NCBI RefSeq assembly: GCF_023065955.2
Contig: NW_026622852.1
Span: 11,238,423 to 11,302,422, forward strand
Source: Ursus arctos
Taxonomy: Eukaryota > Chordata > Mammalia > Carnivora > Ursidae
Length of the DNA stretch: 64,000 nucleotides
Direction: 5' to 3'
Part shown: positions 23,390 through 33,884 of the stretch, one piece after another
How the letters are laid out: every line of letters starts with the position of its first letter
How positions within the stretch are numbered: the stretch's first letter is position 1
The notes under the pieces: generated by a model
Database searches by the model: none
What the model saw: the letters and a program-made list of their open reading frames with translations, nothing else
What the model was told of the DNA's origin: nothing
Position numbers and translations under genes: made by a program

Positions 23390-23518
23390 TCATGAGATCA
23401 AAACCTGCACTGGGCTTCGTGCTGTGAAGCCTGCTTAAGATTCTCTCTCACTCTCCTTCCGCACCCCCACCACTCAAGTGTGTGCATGCATGTGCCCTCT
23501 CTCTCTCTCTCAAAAAAG
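23390..23518 (+). mobile_element. 5'-truncated CAN-SINE
   Basis: The tRNA head is missing. It begins at the 'catgagatcaaaacctgcactgggct' portion and continues through the CT-rich end to a short A-run. Perfect direct repeats ggaagacctta (23379-23389 and 23519-23529) show that the truncation happened at insertion rather than by later deletion. Confidence 0.85.
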
Positions 23519-23634
23519 GGAAGACCTTAAATGACATTCATATTTAAACTACTTATCAAAATATTTTAACTCCATGTACATTTATATTATATTTTATGGC
23601 TTATTTTATATTATTATTTATTGTGACTACAAAA

Positions 23635-24455
23635 TGTTTAGCAGCTTTACTGAGATATAATTGACATACAATAAACTGCACGTACTTAAAGTATACAATT
23701 TATTAACATTGACATATGTAGACACCCATGATACCATCACTACATCAAGATAATAACCATATCTATTTCCCCTAAAAGTTTCTACATGCATCATCATAAT
23801 CCCTCCTTCTGACTCTTCCCTGTGCCCCCTTCAGCACTTATAGGTAAGCTTTCTATTATTGTACATCAGCTTGGCTTTATTGGATTTTTATATAAGCAGA
23901 GTCATATGTACTCTTTTAGAAATCTGGTTTCTTTCAGCATAATTATCTTGTAATTTATCCATGTCGCACGTATTGCTATTTTATTACTTTATAATGCGGA
24001 GTACTATGCCATGCTATAAATATATCACAGTTTGTTTATCCATTTGTTTATCCATCTACATGTTGATGGACATTGGGTTTTTTCCTATATTTTGACTGTT
24101 ATGAAATTCATACGGACATACGCCTTTTTTTTTTAAGATTTTATTTATTTATTTGACAGAGAGAGACAGTGAGAGAGGGAACGCAAGCAGGGGGAGTGGG
24201 AGAGGAAGAAGCAGGCTCCCAGCGGAAGAGCCTGACGTGGGGCTTGATCCCAGAACTCCGGGATCTCGCCCTGAGCCGAAGGCAGACGCTTAATGACTGA
24301 GCCACCCAGGTGCCCCAGAACATACACTTTCATATCTCTTGGGTGAGCAGAATGTCCATGTCCTATGGGGACACTGCCTTTGGGGAAACTACCAAATTCT
24401 TTTCCAAACTGGTTGCACCATTTTACATTTCCAACCGCAGTATATTAGAATTCCA
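23635..24455 (-). mobile_element. Old L1 3' end, minus strand
   Basis: 'gctttactgagatataattgacata', 'tttgtttatccatctacatgttgatggacattggg' and 'aaactggttgcaccattttacatttcc' are antisense L1 3' UTR and ORF2-end words. It is split by the SINE at 24127-24316 and meets the plus-strand L1 at about 24456. Confidence 0.85.
24127..24316 (-). mobile_element. CAN-SINE
   Basis: Poly-A (T-run) at the left, head at the right. The target duplications gacatacgc and gaacatacac flank it inside the minus-strand L1. Confidence 0.93.
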
Positions 24456-25078
24456 GTTCTACAGTAGCAGTTCCTCAAAAAAGTAAAAACAGAATTACCA
24501 TCTGGTCCAGTAATTTGACTTCTGGGTATATACTCAAAACAATTGAAAGCAAGGACTCAAAGAATATTCACTAATGTTTATTAGCAGCATTATTTGCAAT
24601 AGCCCAGAGGTGGAAACAACCCAAGTGTCTATCAGTGATTAAATGGATAAACAAAATATAGTATAACATACAATGGAATATTATTCAGCCTTTAAAAAGA
24701 AGGAAATTCTGACACATGTTACAATATGAGTGACTCTTAAGCACATTATGCTCAGTGAAATAAGCCAGTCAGAGTGGCACAAAGGAGATTAATAGTTGCT
24801 AGAGTCTGGGAAGGCTGAGGAATGAGGAGTTGTTTAATGGGTATGGAGCTTCAGTTTTGCAAGCTGAAAAGTATTGCAGAGATGGATAATAGTGACGGTT
24901 ACATAATGATGTGACATACTTAACACTACTGAACTGTACACTTAAAAATAGTTAAGATGGTAGTTTTTATGTTAGGTATTTTTTTATGTTAGGTATATTT
25001 CATGTTAGGTATATTTTACCACAGTAAAAATTAAAATAATATAAAAATATAAAATTTAAATTTTAAAAAATGCAGAAA
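24456..25078 (+). mobile_element. Old L1 3' end, plus strand
   Basis: It begins at 'gcagttcctcaaaaaagtaaaaacagaattacc' and runs through 'aatggaatattattcagcc' to an A-rich end near 25078. It covers nearly the same part of L1 as the adjacent minus-strand piece but is clearly diverged from it. Confidence 0.85.
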
Positions 25079-25384
25079 AAAATGAGTAGGCATAGCTCTA
25101 AAAGGAAAACCAAGCATTGCTGAAGCCAAGGACTTGATCACTCATGTAAATTGATGGCATTTGGATTAAGTCTTCAGGTTTCAAATTACTTCATGTTGCT
25201 GAACATAGTATACATACGCACGAAGGTTAAGGCTGCACCAAAAATACTAACAGAAAAACAAAAATGTCAATCAGCAAGACTTTACAGGTATTCTAAAAAG
25301 TAACACCAAATAATAATGTCCAAATGTCAATAATGATGAATTGATAGAGATAAAACAAACAAAAAAACCCAACCACGACAGCTT
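25079..25384. other. Unassigned DNA
   Basis: Nothing recognised in this stretch. Confidence 0.4.
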
Positions 25385-25770
25385 CGACTACTGTTCTCCC
25401 CTCTGTGTTTTACCAGGTCCTGTTCTTCCACCTATCTTTATATGTTATTTGTAGAGCCTCTTCAGTTAGTTCCCTCTTCTGGCTCTACTACACTTCGGTG
25501 GCAAAGACCTCTCCTCCCACTGTTGCACAGGCACGCCTGAACACATGTGTGTGCCCACACACTTTCTATTTCTGGCGGTTCCCCAAACAGGACTGATAGT
25601 TTCATGGTTTCTTCGAAAATACTGTTCCCTCCATCAGGAATTCTCTTCCCCAGATTATCCACCAGATGATCCATGTGGTCCTTCTACACTAAACTGAAAC
25701 ATCTCTTCTTCTGTGCAGAGTATCTTCTGGTTATACAACTAATGTATAAGGATCTGTACTTCTGGAAAGT
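25385..25770 (+). mobile_element. L2
   Basis: 'gttccctccatcaggaattctcttccccagattatccaccagatgatccatgtgg' parallels a well-known L2 stretch, as does the lead-in from 25385. Confidence 0.55.
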
Positions 25771-26051
25771 ATTTACAGAATAGTTTTTTTAAGTATATAA
25801 TTTTGAGTCACTATTGCATTTGTGGAAAGGAAAAGATACAGAGCACAATCTTTACATATTTAATAAAGTACATGTTCACAAGATTTTAAGAGTCTTCTTA
25901 GAAGAAAAAAAGCTGCCATTCGAAATCATTGCCTCTAAACAATGTAGGCAAATCTGTGTACAGTGGAAAAGGTCACTTAAAAACCTGCTAACAGTTCACA
26001 TACAACATGAGAATTAATAGAAGAAACTCTGTTAATGGATTAGAGCTATTT
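25771..26051. other. Unassigned DNA
   Basis: Nothing recognised apart from the left target repeat of the next SINE (26041-26051). Confidence 0.4.
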
Positions 26052-26151
26052 TTTAAAAGATTTTATTTATTTATTTGAGAGAGCAAGGACCCCAGGATCA
26101 TGACCTGGGCTGAAGGCAGATATTTAACTGACTGAGCCACCCAGGAGCCCC
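26052..26151 (-). mobile_element. CAN-SINE with internal deletion
   Basis: About 100 bp long instead of ~200. The poly-A/AGATTTT end and the tRNA head are present, but most of the body between 'gagagagc' and 'ccccaggatcatgacc' is missing. Exact direct repeats tagagctattt flank it (26041-26051 and 26152-26162). Confidence 0.93.
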
Positions 26152-26162
26152 TAGAGCTATTT

Positions 26163-26849
26163 AAAAGAATAATGTTTGGACACTAGAAAAATCAGATATG
26201 CATCCTAGAACAAAATGAAATGCCTGAGAAGAGAAATTGAAAATCAGAAGAGCCAAGTGCTGATGTAGAAAATATAAGACTACCTTGAATTCATCTTTAA
26301 CACCTCCTATTCAGGATCATTCTTAGGAAATGTTTAATTTGGCTCATTGAAATTGGTCATAATACTAGCCTAGAAGAATAAAAAGTTCTCAATGGCCACA
26401 TTTAGAAGATGACATTGGAGGAATATAGCCAAATAAAGATACATGAAGTATTTTGTTGCTTTGTGTTCTCAAAATTTTTTCAATTTATTCTTTCCACTGT
26501 GCCTTACCCCAGATTTAGCTGGTTTATTCCCAGGGTGTGACTATATTAGAGCACTCTTGCTTGGGTGTGGTTTTCTTTCTCTGGACGAGCTTCAAAAGTA
26601 GCAGGAATATGAGCCTGGAGTTGAATCTTTCTGTAACCATGACACCTTGGAACAAAGAGACTTACCACTTTAAGCAGCTACAACTTTTAGAAGAATAAGA
26701 AGTAACAGTTATTTAAGGAGTGGTTAGCAAGCGAATTGATGACAGTATTTTGGGACTCCTGGCTGAGTATTTAGGATACTGTTATTTAGAAGACAAATAT
26801 TATTAAAGCCTTCGGGTTTGGCCCCAAATAAAATTAGTAAGCAGCTATC
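26163..26849. other. Unassigned DNA
   Basis: Nothing recognised in this stretch. Confidence 0.4.
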
Positions 26850-27065
26850 ATCAGTTGAACTACTAGTAAGTGCCAGGCATTGTACATCTCTTGACTCCTT
26901 GAGTCCTCCAAATTTCTATAAATTGGATACCATTGTTCTGTTTTTGTAGAAAAGCAAATTAAGGCTCAAGAAGCTTAGGTGAGTTACCCCAATTATGGCA
27001 GATGGATAAATTTAGTCAAGGCTCTCTGGGTCTAATGTTTTTCTACTTCATTGTAATGCCTCATC
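26850..27065 (+). mobile_element. MIR
   Basis: 'actagtaagtgccaggcattgtacatctcttgactcc', 'tgtagaaaagcaaattaaggctcaagaagcttaggtgagtta' and a degenerate 3' end follow the MIR order. Confidence 0.7.
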
Positions 27066-27634
27066 CTCCATGTCTATTAGAGGTCCTGTGAATTTGTGTA
27101 TCTTTTTAAAGTGCCCATGGTGATTGAAATGTTTAGTGGGGTTTGAAGACACTCATTTAACTAAGGTGTGAGGGTTTTAATGAGTTACTCCTGCCAGGAA
27201 TACAGTACAGTATTTCTATTTCAAAAGGCAAACATTGGGAATTGGCAATGTTGAACACAAAATGATTCATGATTAGTGAAGAGATATTCCTAGAGGACGC
27301 CCAAAGGATCTTACGAGCAGTCCCCGACTTATACTAGAGAGGCAGGTTAGGCTATGTCTTCACTTTCCTTCCCTGTTTGTTTGTTCCAGTCTTCAGCTAT
27401 GGCTTCTCTATTTTTCAATCCACTATCAACTTGCTAAACCCCACATAAGTATCTCTTCAAAACAAAGTATCTTAGTTCCTAAAAATTCCCTCAGTTTTTG
27501 ACTTGTAAGAAGCATTAAAATCATAGAGGATTTTTTTTTAATTACATTTCTGAAAGAGCATAGTTCAAAATTTTAGGTAGGAGACTCTCCTGGTTTTCTC
27601 TTTATGCATGGAGTTCAGAAAGTGCAGAAGTTTA
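27066..27634. other. Unassigned DNA
   Basis: Nothing recognised in this stretch. Confidence 0.4.
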
Positions 27635-27825
27635 GGGGCACCTGGGTGGCTCAGTCAGTTAAATTGCAGAATCTAGATTTCAGCTCAGGTCATGGTCTCT
27701 GGGTCCTGCGATTGAGCCCCACATCAGGCTCCCCACTCAGTTGGGAGTCTACTTCAGGATTCTCTCTCCCTCTGCCCCTCCCCCCATTCTCTCTCTCTAA
27801 AATAAATAAATCTTTAAAAAAAAAT
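27635..27825 (+). mobile_element. CAN-SINE
   Basis: Head ggggcacctgggtggctcag, body with 'gagccccacatcaggctccc', CT-rich end and A-rich tail. The target duplications are weak (gcagaagttta and agcagtttg), so this is an older copy. Confidence 0.9.
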
Positions 27826-28057
27826 AACTCTAGCAGTTTGTGTCTAGGAATGTCTTCTAACAAATGTGTAGGTGGGAACTAGGCCTGTTTGGGCAGTGGG
27901 AATTCTCCATCTTTTCTTCAATTCAAGGAAATGATCATTTATTATTTATCATCATTTACTATTGTTTTGCATTATTTCTTCCCACCCATGTTCTTATTTC
28001 ACTCTTTTAGGAGCATCCTTTAAATGGATATAGAATCTCTGGCACTATTATATTATC

Positions 28058-28203
28058 TTTTTTTTTTTTTTGGTCCAGTTTCATTGAGATACACTTGACA
28101 TATAGCATTTTATTAGTTTAAGATGTACAACATAATGATGTGATACATGTATATACTTCAAAATTATTACCACAACAAGATTAGTTAAAATACATCACCT
28201 CAT
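28058..28203 (-). mobile_element. L1 (outer element), 3' end
   Basis: A T-run at 28058-28071 (the poly-A) is followed by antisense 3' UTR text 'ttcattgagatacacttgacata...agatgtacaacataatgatgtg'. It stops at 28203, where a plus-strand L1 begins, and resumes at 30641. Confidence 0.9.
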
Positions 28204-28316
28204 TGAAAGTCCTGTACTCTGAAAACTCTCAAACATTGATGAAAGAAATTCAAGAAAACACAAAGAAATTGAAAAACATTCCATGCTCATAGATTGGAAG
28301 AACAAATATTGTTAAA

Positions 28317-29308
28317 ATGTCTATACTACTCAAAGCCATCTACAGATTTAATGCAATCCCTATCAAAATACCAACAGCATTTTTCACAAAACTAGAACAA
28401 ACAATCCTAAAATTTGTATGGAAACACGAAAGACCCCAAACAGCCAAAGCAATCTTGAAAAAGAAAAAACAAAGCCGGAGGTATCACACTTCTGGACTTC
28501 AAATTATATTACAAAACTGTAGTAATCAAAAGAGTATGGTACTGGCATAAAAATAGACACATAGATCAATGTAACAGGATAGAAAAACCAGAAATAAATC
28601 TGCAATTATATGGTCAATTAATCTTTGACAAAGCAGGAAAGAATATCCAAGGGGTAAAAGATGATCTTTTCAACAAATGGTATTGGGAAAACTAGATAAA
28701 AACGTGCAAAAGAATGAAACTGGACCATTTTATTTTACCATACACTACAATAAACTCAAAGTGGATTAAAGACCTAAATGTGAGACCTAAAACCATAAGT
28801 TCTTGAAGAAAGCACAGGCAGTAATTTCTCTGACATTGGCTGTAGCAACTTTTTTTTAGATAGATCTCCTGAGGCAAGGGAAACAAAAGCAAAAATCAAT
28901 AAATATTGGGACTATATCAAAATAAAGAGCTTCTGCAAAGCAAAGGAAACAATCAACCAAACTAAAAGGCAGCCTGTGGAATGGGAGAAGATATTTCCAA
29001 ATGACCTACCTATCTGATAAAGGGTTAGTGTCCAAAATAATAAAGAACTTATAAAACTTAACACTCAAAAAATGAATAGTCCAATTAAAAAATGGGCAGA
29101 AGATATGAATAGACATTTTTCCAAAGCAAATATACAAATGGCCAACAGACACATGAAAATAGTCTCACCATTACTTATCAACAGGCAAATCAAAACTACA
29201 ATAAAATATTACCTCATACATGTCAGAATGGCTAAAAGCAACAACAGAAGAGACAACAGGTGTTGGCAAAGATGTGGTGAAAGGGGAACCCTCGTGCACT
29301 GTTGGTAG
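28317..29308 (+). pseudogene. L1 ORF2 C-terminal relic
   Basis: Translation gives recognisable ORF2 text in pieces, for example [18 protein letters not shown] in a frame opening at 28317 and [20 protein letters not shown] from 29072. Stops and frame changes separate the pieces, so no functional protein can be made. The endonuclease and reverse-transcriptase catalytic regions lie upstream of the truncation point and are absent. Confidence 0.85.
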
Positions 29309-29540
29309 GAATGCAAACTGGTGCAGTCACTGTGGAAACCAGTATGGAGGGTCCTCAAAAAGTTAAAAATAGAGTTACCTTATGATCCAGCAATCACACT
29401 ACTAGGTATTTACTCAAGGAATACAAAAACACAAATTCAAAGGGATATGTGTACCTTGATGTTTATAGCAGCATTTTTATAATAGCCAAATTCTGGAAAC
29501 AGTCCAAGTGTTCACTGATTGATGAATGGATAAAAAAGAT

Positions 29541-29600
29541 GTGATATATATATATGTGTGTAAACACATATTTACACATACACACATATGTATATATAAA
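29541..29600. repeat. AT/GT-rich simple repeat in L1
   Basis: Interleaved (TA)n, (GT)n and (CA)n at the L1 position that precedes 'aatggaatattattcag'. Confidence 0.85.
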
Positions 29601-30055
29601 ATGGAATATTATTCAGTTACAAAAAAGAATGGAATGTTCCCATTTGCAATGACACAGAGCTAGAGAGTTGTATACTAAGTGAAATAAGTCAGTCAGAGAA
29701 AAAAAATACCATATGATTTCACTCATATGTGGAATTTAAGAAATGAAACAGATAAACATGGATGGGGGGAAATAAGAGAGAGAGCCAAACCATAAAACAG
29801 ACTCAACTTCAGAGAACAAATTGAGGGTTGTTGGAGGGTTGCTGGAGGGAAGGTGGCAGCAGGGAGCCAGGGAGGGGATGGGTTAAATGGGTGGTGGGGA
29901 TTAAGGAGGGCACTTGCTGTGATGAACACTGAGTCTTATACGTAAGTGATGAATGACTAAATTCTCCTCCTGAAACTAATATTACACTCTATGTTAACTA
30001 AACGGAATTTAAATAAGAATTTGAAACAAAATAAAAAATAGTGAAGATGTAGTGC

Positions 30056-30112
30056 ATATGTGTGTGTGTGTGTGTGTATACACACACACACACACACATA
30101 TATATATATGAA
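30056..30112. repeat. Palindromic (TG)n-TA-(CA)n-(TA)n
   Basis: A TG tract runs into a CA tract of similar length through a central TA, so the two halves are self-complementary over about 22 bp per arm. It lies in the second copy of the L1 3' end. Confidence 0.95.
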
Positions 30113-30210
30113 TATTATTCAGCCTTAAAAAAGAATGAAATCTTGCCATTTGCTACAACATGGATGGAGCTAGAGAGTATAATGCTAAGCGGAATAGTCA
30201 TTCAGAGAGA

Positions 30211-30300
30211 CACCTGGTTTGCTTAGTTGACAGAGCATGTAACTCTTGATCTTGGAGTTGTGAGTTCAAGCCCCATGTTGACAGTAGCATATACTTAAGA
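30211..30300 (+). mobile_element. Short old-type CAN-SINE inside L1
   Basis: 'acacctggtttgcttagttgacagagcatgtaactcttgatcttggagttgtgagttcaagccccatgttgac' is the tRNA-like SINE head with a short tail. 'agtcattca' on the left and 'agtcagtca' on the right resemble a target duplication. Confidence 0.8.
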
Positions 30301-30679
30301 AGAAAGAAGTAAGTCAGTCACATGAAAGACAAATACCATATGTTTCACTCATAGGTGGAATTCAAGAAAGGAAACAAATGAGCAAAGGGAAAAAAAAAAA
30401 GAAATGAGCCAAGAAACAGACTTTTAACTATAGAGAACAAACTGATGGTTACCAGAGGGAAGGTGGGTGAGCGGATGGGTGAATTAGGTGATGGGGATTA
30501 AAGAGCACACTTATCACGATGAGCACTGATTAATGTATAGAATTGTTGAATCACTATATTGTACACCTGAAACTAATATAGCACTGTATATTAACTATAC
30601 TGGAATTAAAATTTAAAGAACAAAAAATACAAAATCTCATATGGTCATATATATTTTTCTTATGATAAGAACTTTTAAG

Positions 30680-30872
30680 GGGCGCCTGGGTGGTTCAGTC
30701 AGTTAAGCATCTGCCTTCAGCTCAGGTCATCATCCCAGGGTCCTGGGATTGAGCCCCACATCAAGCTCCCTGCTCAGCAGGGAGTATGCTTCTCCCTCTG
30801 CCTGTGGCTCCTGCTGCTTGTGCTCTCCCCCCCTCTCTCTTTCTGTCAAATAAATAAAATCTTTTTAAAAGA
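30680..30872 (+). mobile_element. CAN-SINE, perfect 13-bp TSD
   Basis: Head ggcgcctgggtggttcag, tail 'aaataaataaaatctttttaaaag'. The direct repeats aagaacttttaag (30667-30679 and 30873-30885) are identical. It is inserted in the outer L1 3' UTR. Confidence 0.96.
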
Positions 30873-32266
30873 AAGAACTTTTAAGATCAACTCTCTTAGC
30901 AAGTTTTCAATGTACGGTACAGTATTGTTAGAGTTACCATGCTGTATATTACATCCCCAGAAATTATTTATCTTATAACTGGAAGTTTGTACCTTAGACC
31001 ACCTTCACCCATTCCTCCAACCCCCACCTCTGGCACCACCAATCTCTTCTCTATGAATTTGGGGCTTTTTTTTTTTTTTAAGATTCCACATGAAAGTGAC
31101 ATCACAGTATTTGTCTTTCATTAATCTGACTAATTTTGCTTAGCATAACGCCCCCAAGGTCCATGTATGTTCTCAAAAAGGGCAAGATTTTCTTCTTTTT
31201 ATAGCTGAATAATATTCCATTGTAAGTGTGTATCACATTTTCTTTATCCATTTATCCGTTAATGGACACTTGGGTTGTTTCCATATCTTGGCTATTATAA
31301 ATAATGCTGCAATGAACATGGGGGTACAAATGTCTCTTCAACATCGAGATTACATTTCCTTCAGATACATACCCAGAAATGGAATTGCTGGATCATATGG
31401 TAGTTTTTTAAAAATTTTTTGAGGAACATCCACACTGTTTTGTATAATATACCAATTTACATTCTAATAGTGCATGAGGGTTCCCTTTTCTCCATATCCT
31501 CACCAACACTTATCTGTTGTCTTTTTAATAGTAGCCATTCTAACTAGAATGGCTACTTCTAGTTAGTCATTCTAACTAGGTGATATTTCATTATGGTATT
31601 AATTCACATTTCCCTGATGATTAGTGCTGTTGAGGACCTTTTCATGCACCTGCTGGCCATCTTATATCATCTTTGGAAAAATATGTTTTCAGTTTCTCTG
31701 CTCATTTCTAATTGGATTTTTGGGTTTTGTTTTGTTTTTGTTTTTGTTTTTTTGCTACTGAGTTGTGTAAATTCTTTATACATTTTCAGTATTAACTCAT
31801 CAGAAATATTTTCTCCCATTCTGCAGTTTGCTTTTTCATCTTTGTTGATGGTTTCTTTTGCTGTGTAGAAGGTCTTTAGTTTTGATATAGTCCCACTTGT
31901 TCATTTTTGCTTTTGTGGCCTTTGCTTTTAGTGTCAAATCCAAAATATTATTGCTAAGATCAATGTCAAAGAAATTTATTTTCTTCTATGTTTCCCTCTA
32001 TGTTTTCTTCTAGGAATTTTATAGTTTCAGGTCCTATGTTCAAGTCTTTAATCCACCTTGAGTTGGTTTTTGTATATGGCATAAGATAAGCGTCCAGTTT
32101 CATTCTTTTGCATATGTGTGTTCAGTTTTCCCAATACCATTTATTGAAGAGACTTTTTTTCTCCATTGTATAGTCTTGGCTCCTCATAAATTAATTGACC
32201 ATTATGTATGGGTTTATTTCTGGGCTCTCTGTTCTATTGATGTATGTGTCTGTTTTTATGCCAATA

Positions 32267-33868
32267 TTATACTATTTTGATTACTATGCCTTTGTAATAT
32301 AGTTTGAAATCAGGAAATGTGGTACTTCCAACTTTGTACTTTTTTCTCAAGGTTGCTTTCACTATTTTCAGTCTTTTGTGGCTCCATACAAATTTTAGGA
32401 TGCTTTGTTCTATTTCTGAGGAAAATGCCATTGGAATTTTGATAGGGATTGCCTTGAATTTGCAGATCATTTTGGGTAGTATGGACATTTTAAAAAAATA
32501 AATTCTTCTAATCCATGAGCAAAGAATATCTTTCCATTTATTTGTGTCTTCTTCAATTTCTTTCATCAATATCTTATAGTTTCCAGTTTAAAGATCGTTC
32601 ACCTTTTGGATTGAATTTATTCCTAGGTATTTTATTCTTTTTGATGCAATTGTAAATGGGATGATTTTCTTAATTTCCCTTTCTGATAGTTTGTTGTTAG
32701 TGTGTAGAAATACAACTCATTTTTGTATATGGATTTTATATATACAGTGTCTTTACTGAATTCAATAGTTCTAACATTTTTGGTGGAGTTTTCAGAATTT
32801 TTTGTATGTAATATCTTGTCATTGTCTGTAGTATAGATTCTGTAACATATCTTGTCTGCAAATAGAGACATTTTTACTTCTTCCTTTTTTATTTGGATGC
32901 CTTTTATTTCTTTTTGTTGCCTAATTGCTCTGGCTAGGGTTTCCAGTACTGGTTGAATAAAAGTGGTGAGCGTGGACATCCTCATCTTTTTTCTGATCTT
33001 ATAGGAAATGCTTTAAGTTTTTCACTGTGAGTATGATGTTAGCTGTGGGCTTGTCATATATGGCCTTTATTACGTTGGGGTATATTCCCTCAATAGCCAC
33101 TTTGAGGATTTGAACTTTGGGATTGGTTTGTTCTTTTTCAGGTTCAGAAAGTTAGGTTGTTCATTTGACCTTTTCTTTTTCTTTAATGTAGGTTTTTATT
33201 GCTTCAATGAATTTCCCTCTTAGAACTGCTTTTGCTGCATACCATAGTTTTTGGTTGTTACAATTCTGTTTTCATTGGTCTGAAGATATTTTTGATTTCT
33301 CTTTTGCTTTCTTCTTTAACCTGTTGGTTGTTCAGTAGCCTATTGTTTAATCTCTACATATTTGTGATTTTTCCAGTTTTCTTTTTTTTTTTTAGGATTT
33401 TATTTATTTATTTCACAGAAAGAGAGAAAGCACAAGTGGGGAGAGGGACAGAGGGAGAGTGAGAAGCTGAGCAAGGAGCCTGATGCAGGGCTTGACTCCA
33501 AGACCCCAGGATCATGACCTGAGCCAAAGGCAGATGCCTGACTAACTGAGCCACCCAGGTACCCCTTTAGTTTTCTTCTTATAATTGATTTCTAAATTCA
33601 TACAATTGTGGTCACAAAAGATGCTTGATATTATTTCACTCTTCTCAAATTTATTAAGACTTATTTTATGGTCTAATGTATAATCTGTCTTGGGAAATGT
33701 TCTACGTGTGCTTGAGAGGAATTTGTATTCTGCTGCTATGGGATGGAAGGTTCTGTAAATGTCTAAACCCATCTGGTCTAATGCGTCATTTAAGTCCAAT
33801 GTTTCCTTATTGATTTTCATGCCCAGATTCCAGAAATGGTTAATAGTGATGTCAGAATTTGAAGCCAC
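32267..33868 (-). pseudogene. L1 ORF2 relic (endonuclease end, reverse transcriptase)
   Basis: Three readable blocks remain in ORF2 order on the minus strand. 33868-33542 is the C-terminal endonuclease, with DLNDALDQMGLDIYRTFHP and a degenerate catalytic SDH seen as CDHN. 32985-32632 is reverse transcriptase, with RMSTLTTFIQPVLETLARAI; the catalytic FADD reads FADK. 32569-32267 contains [19 protein letters not shown]. Stops, frameshifts and an apparent deletion between the endonuclease and RT blocks (around 33080-33140) make it non-functional. The catalytic loss and breaks indicate a long-dead copy. Confidence 0.88.
33384..33565 (-). mobile_element. CAN-SINE inside L1 ORF2
   Basis: T-run at the left, head ggggtacctgggtggctcag at the right on the minus strand. 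Direct repeats agttttctt (33375-33383 and 33569-33577). Confidence 0.93.
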
Positions 33869-33884
33869 GGTCTCTCTAGGGCCT

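Larger units (their letters stand above)
28204..30623 (+). mobile_element. L1 nested inside an L1
   Basis: A 5'-truncated plus-strand L1 starting in ORF2 ('tactctgaaaactctcaaacattgatgaaagaaatt') and ending in an A-rich 3' end. Its flanks aaaatacatcacctcat (28187-28203) and aaaatacaaaatctcat (30624-30640) are a 17-bp duplication with 3 mismatches. The 3' end occurs twice: 29522-30035 and about 30041-30623. Confidence 0.88.
30641..33868 (-). mobile_element. L1 (outer element), ORF2 to 3' UTR
   Basis: It continues 28058-28203 after the nested L1: 'acttttaagatcaactctcttagcaagttttcaatgtacggtacagtattg' is the next part of the same antisense 3' UTR. ORF2 follows back to the endonuclease C-terminus at about 33868, where the element is 5' truncated. 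SINEs interrupt it at 30680-30872 and 33384-33565. Confidence 0.9.

Noticed and set aside
23635..25078. A recent inverted duplication
   Set aside because: The two arms are both L1 3' ends but too diverged from each other for a recent duplication, so I kept only the weaker head-to-head observation.
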